Part shown: piece after piece, positions 5,673-7,483 of the stretch
How positions within the stretch are numbered: position 1 is the first letter of the stretch
Layout of the letters: the number at the start of each line of letters is the position of its first letter
NCBI GenBank assembly: GCA_964408165.1
Contig: CAYOYH010000035.1
Span: 1-7,483, forward strand
Reading direction: 5' to 3'
Origin: CAYOYH01 sp964408165
GTDB lineage: Bacteria; Patescibacteriota; Saccharimonadia; Saccharimonadales; CAYOYH01
DNA length: 7,483 nucleotides
The notes under the pieces: model-generated
What the model was told of the DNA's origin: nothing
The model's input: the letters and a program-made list of their open reading frames with translations, nothing else
The model's database searches: none
Program-made: the position numbers and the translations under genes

Positions 5673-6734
5673 TTATTTTTTCAAACTCAAACTAATCTTC
5701 CTGGCGTCTTTGTCGATATCTAAAATCATAAATTCTTTTTCTTCGTTTAGCTTGAAAATTTTCTCCGGATCAATCCCGTCACCTTCGCCAAGTTCAGAAA
5801 TATGAACCAATGCCTCTACGGCTGGACTAATCTGAATAAACGCACCAAATGGAGTAATCCTGGTTACCGAACCTTTAACGCTGTCACCCTTTCTGTACTT
5901 GCCCACTTCCTGAACCCAGGGGTCGTCCTGAAGCTGTTTGAGGGACAGAGATAGACGGTCTTTGTCGATAGCGATTATCTTAGCCTCAATCTGGTCGGCA
6001 ACCTTCACATGATCACTCGGGTTTTCTACTCTATCCCAAGATATTTCAGAAATGTGAATCAAGCCTTCGATGCCGCTGACATTGACGAATGCCCCGAAGT
6101 CCACTACACCAGTAATAGTGCCTTTGACGCTGTCGCCAACTTTAAGCTTCTCAAACCTGCCTTGCATGTCTTCGCGAACGGCTTCCTTTTCAGAAAAAAT
6201 GAGTTTGTTCTGAGCCTTGTCTATATCTAGAATTCTCACCTTAAGGGTCTGCTTTAATAGCGCATTTAGTTTCTGCAAAATCTCATCTTTATCAGCACCA
6301 GCAACTCGCGGGTAATGTTCGGCGGAAAGCTGTGAAACAGGCAAAAAACCCCTGACGCCTTCGTATTGAATCAACAAACCGCCTCTGTTGGCATCATAGG
6401 GCTGTACTTCGACAGTTTTCTTCTCCTCGAATAACTCAACAATCTCGTTCCAACCTTTATCCTTGGCTGCTTTTCGCAAACTCAGCAGAACTCTACCGTC
6501 GTCCATTTCGGGGTCAACAATACTAGCCGTTACTGATTCGCCTTCCTTGAGCTCAACACCGTAGCCGATCTCTCTGCGCACTACCAATCCTAGTCCATAA
6601 GTTCCCAGATCTACCCAGATTTCATGCTTCTTCACCGAGAGGATTGCACCTTCAATAGCCTCGCCCATCTCCAGTTCTTTGATGGGGTTTGCACTCAAAA
6701 GATCGTCCATTGTTACTGCTTGCTTTTTTTGCAT
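5673..6734 (-). CDS. rpsA: Ribosomal protein S1 family protein with four S1 domains
   Basis: An RNA-binding protein that in bacteria holds mRNA on the 30S subunit and helps initiation on structured leaders. In 353 residues four S1 (OB-fold) repeats can be placed. Repeat 1 is at about 24-88. Repeat 2, at 104-184, has a longer insertion and weaker consensus. Repeat 3, at 199-268, has VDFGAFVNVSGIEGLIHISEIS. Repeat 4, at 282-353, has TPFGAFIQISPAVEALVHISEL. E. coli S1 has six repeats and Firmicute YpfD-type proteins four, so this is the short form; repeats 3 and 4 are the canonical RNA-binding type. ATG 6734 has AAGGAG 11-12 nt upstream. The alternative ATG 6710 has none. A good promoter lies at 6828-6800. 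It heads the unit with infB, an arrangement that puts two initiation components under one promoter. Whether it is the genuine ribosomal S1 or a paralogue is not proven here. Confidence 0.92.
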   Translation of the reverse strand: MQKKQAVTMDDLLSANPIKELEMGEAIEGAILSVKKHEIWVDLGTYGLGLVVRREIGYGVELKEGESVTASIVDPEMDDGRVLLSLRKAAKDKGWNEIVELFEEKKTVEVQPYDANRGGLLIQYEGVRGFLPVSQLSAEHYPRVAGADKDEILQKLNALLKQTLKVRILDIDKAQNKLIFSEKEAVREDMQGRFEKLKVGDSVKGTITGVVDFGAFVNVSGIEGLIHISEISWDRVENPSDHVKVADQIEAKIIAIDKDRLSLSLKQLQDDPWVQEVGKYRKGDSVKGSVTRITPFGAFIQISPAVEALVHISELGEGDGIDPEKIFKLNEEKEFMILDIDKDARKISLSLKK

Positions 6735-6745
6735 AAAAAATTTTA

Positions 6746-6751
6746 CTCCTT
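6746..6751 (-). promoter_or_regulatory. Ribosome binding site of the S1 gene
   Basis: AAGGAG on the minus strand lies 11 nt before ATG 6734. The spacing is slightly long, over an A/T-rich stretch. It favours this start over the internal ATG at 6710, which lacks any such site. Confidence 0.6.
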
Positions 6752-6799
6752 CTAGTTTTTTTCACTAGGCAGGCAAAAACCTAGCTCCATTGAGCAACA

Positions 6800-6828
6800 A
6801 TTGTACTAGTGTGGCTTCCAATTGTAAA
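6800..6828 (-). promoter_or_regulatory. Sigma-70-type promoter of the rpsA-infB unit
   Basis: On the minus strand TTTACA (6828-6823, five of six to -35) is followed by a 17-bp spacer and TACAAT (6805-6800, five of six to -10). It begins 8 nt beyond the stop of the upstream LPXTG gene, so rpsA has its own promoter. The predicted leader is about 60 nt and includes the Shine-Dalgarno. The leader also holds a short CTAGG/CCTAG inverted repeat (6765-6784) of unknown meaning. Confidence 0.65.
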
Positions 6829-6835
6829 GAGTTTC

Positions 6836-7264
6836 CTATCTGTTAGCTTCAAGTAGCTCGGCAGACAAGGTTTTTCGGCTACGAAAATAGCTAACAGTGC
6901 CGGCACTAAGGACCACGAACCCCAGGGTAGTTGCAACCATAGAGCCAATTCCGGTACTAGGCAGAGTGGTCATGGTACTGCTCACAAAACCCGCATCTTC
7001 CCCGGCAGGTGTGTCTGTGCCAGTAGTAACTACGACTGCCGTGTCAGCCGAATCCAGATCGATTGCACTAGCTACTTCTTCCTCGGTGGCAACTGCTTCG
7101 TCCTCGGCTATAGGCGCACTTATGGGCGAATCCACTGTAGTTGCATCATCGTTCTCCGCGAAGCGGATCGTAAACAGCACTACAGCCAGTACGAAAGCAA
7201 CTATAAAAGCCAGCACAAAAAACTTGGTGAAGCGCGACAGATACGAAACTAGCGTATGAAACAT
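6836..7264 (-). CDS. Short LPXTG-type cell-surface protein of unknown function
   Basis: A 142-residue protein with an N-terminal hydrophobic segment (about 13-33) after a short basic stretch. An acidic, Thr/Ala/Val-rich linker (about 36-100) follows. It ends with a sortase-type signal: LPSTG (101-105), a hydrophobic segment (about 108-127) and basic RSRK (128-131). An 11-residue tail after RSRK is longer than usual. There is no obvious signal-peptidase site after the first hydrophobic segment, so the protein may stay anchored at both ends, or be cut by sortase after LPST. No folded domain is apparent in the roughly 65-residue linker. ATG 7264 is chosen because AGGAGAG ends 7 nt upstream and a promoter lies at 7330-7301. 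Reading back to 7339 would start upstream of that promoter and put 25 mostly hydrophilic residues before the membrane segment. No sortase gene is in the window. Confidence 0.8.
   Translation of the reverse strand: MFHTLVSYLSRFTKFFVLAFIVAFVLAVVLFTIRFAENDDATTVDSPISAPIAEDEAVATEEEVASAIDLDSADTAVVVTTGTDTPAGEDAGFVSSTMTTLPSTGIGSMVATTLGFVVLSAGTVSYFRSRKTLSAELLEANR
6841..6896. repeat. Nested inverted repeats in the 3' end of the LPXTG gene
   Basis: TGTTAGCT (6841-6848) and AGCTAACA (6889-6896) are a perfect 8-bp inverted repeat. Inside it TTTTCG (6872-6877) and CGAAAA (6882-6887) form a second hairpin with a 4-nt loop. On the leftward mRNA this lies just before the stop codon and the rpsA promoter. No U-tract follows, so a terminator is uncertain; an RNA stability or operator role is equally possible. 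Confidence 0.35.
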
Positions 7265-7271
7265 GCAAAAA

Positions 7272-7278
7272 CTCTCCT
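7272..7278 (-). promoter_or_regulatory. Ribosome binding site that fixes the LPXTG gene start
   Basis: AGGAGAG on the minus strand is separated by 7 nt from ATG 7264, close to ideal spacing. No other in-frame ATG upstream has a comparable site. Confidence 0.75.
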
Positions 7279-7300
7279 GCCACCCTTTGTCATGAAAGCA

Positions 7301-7330
7301 AGTATACAACGCTTTTTGTTTTTCCGCCAA
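7301..7330 (-). promoter_or_regulatory. Promoter of the LPXTG gene
   Basis: On the minus strand TTGGCG (7330-7325) is followed by an 18-bp spacer and TATACT (7306-7301). Transcription would start near 7294 and give a leader of about 30 nt containing the Shine-Dalgarno. The -10 sequence is identical to that proposed for def. Confidence 0.55.
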
Positions 7331-7403
7331 CCCTCGCAAAGTCTCACCCCAAATGCGATTTTTCCGTAACTTTCGCTGGCTTTGTCATTCCCCTCTTTAG
7401 ATT

Positions 7404-7429
7404 CCACCTCCGCTATCCAGTGGAGGTGG
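7404..7429. terminator. Strong 11-bp hairpin in the right intergenic region
   Basis: CCACCTCCGCT (7404-7414) pairs with AGTGGAGGTGG (7419-7429), with one G-U pair and a 4-nt loop. It lies in the non-coding stretch 7340-7483, upstream of the LPXTG promoter. There is no U-tract on either strand. It may terminate a leftward gene lying outside the window, or be a dispersed palindromic element. Immediately to its right are heptads like those at the left edge (TCTATCGTCT at 7430-7439 equals 141-150). I see nothing else convincing in 7340-7483. Confidence 0.5.
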
Positions 7430-7483
7430 TCTATCGTCTAACTCCGCCTCCTGCGTTTCTTTGAGTTATTCCCGACATTAAAG

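Noticed and set aside
7265..7339. 25-residue extension of the LPXTG protein
   Set aside because: It begins upstream of the predicted promoter and lacks a ribosome binding site, while ATG 7264 has an excellent one.
7438..7483. C-terminal end of a leftward gene entering from the right edge, ending in KKRRRRS
   Set aside because: One minus-strand frame is open from the edge to a TAG at 7440-7438, but only about 14 codons are visible and another frame is equally open. The sequence also contains the heptads, so a coding call is not supported.

Overview
The window looks like a small-genome bacterium of the Candidate Phyla Radiation (Patescibacteria), most plausibly Saccharibacteria-like. This is inferred from several things together: a compact IF-2 of about 584 residues, a four-domain S1 protein next to infB, two copies of a roughly 100-residue protein resembling a family I associate with CPR genomes (DUF5663, from memory), a small LPXTG protein, and an intergenic region made of heptanucleotide repeats. 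TGA ends def normally, so the TGA-to-glycine code of Gracilibacteria/Absconditabacteria is not supported. No 16S rRNA or ribosomal-protein marker cluster is present, so the phylum call is tentative.

Layout, left to right. Positions 1-265 are intergenic. Most of this is an array of diverged 7-bp repeats, purine-rich on the left and pyrimidine-rich on the right, followed by a -10 box placed so close to def that its mRNA would be nearly leaderless. Positions 266-1718 hold def and fmt in rightward orientation with a 38-bp overlap; these are the two enzymes that remove and add the N-formyl group of initiator Met. Everything from 1725 to 7264 is leftward. In transcription order it runs: a short LPXTG-type surface protein with its own promoter; rpsA-like (four S1 domains) with a good promoter; infB; a DUF5663-like gene; an acidic single-pass membrane protein of unknown function with its own extended -10 promoter abutting the ATG; and a second DUF5663-like gene. 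fmt and this last gene converge with only 6 bp between them. A perfect 8-bp GC-rich hairpin in the last codons of fmt may stop leftward transcripts. The right edge (7265-7483) is intergenic, with an 11-bp hairpin and heptads resembling those at the left edge.

Functional reading: the core is translation initiation and its co-translational aftermath (S1, IF-2, Fmt, Def) from two convergent units. The unknown part is the unit of two DUF5663 paralogues flanking a membrane protein directly downstream of infB. I see no mobile element, CRISPR array, tRNA or rRNA, and nothing that clearly forms a new defence or biosynthetic system. The most unusual points are the promoter-to-ATG spacing that predicts leaderless mRNAs, the inverted heptad array, and the DUF5663/membrane-protein module.
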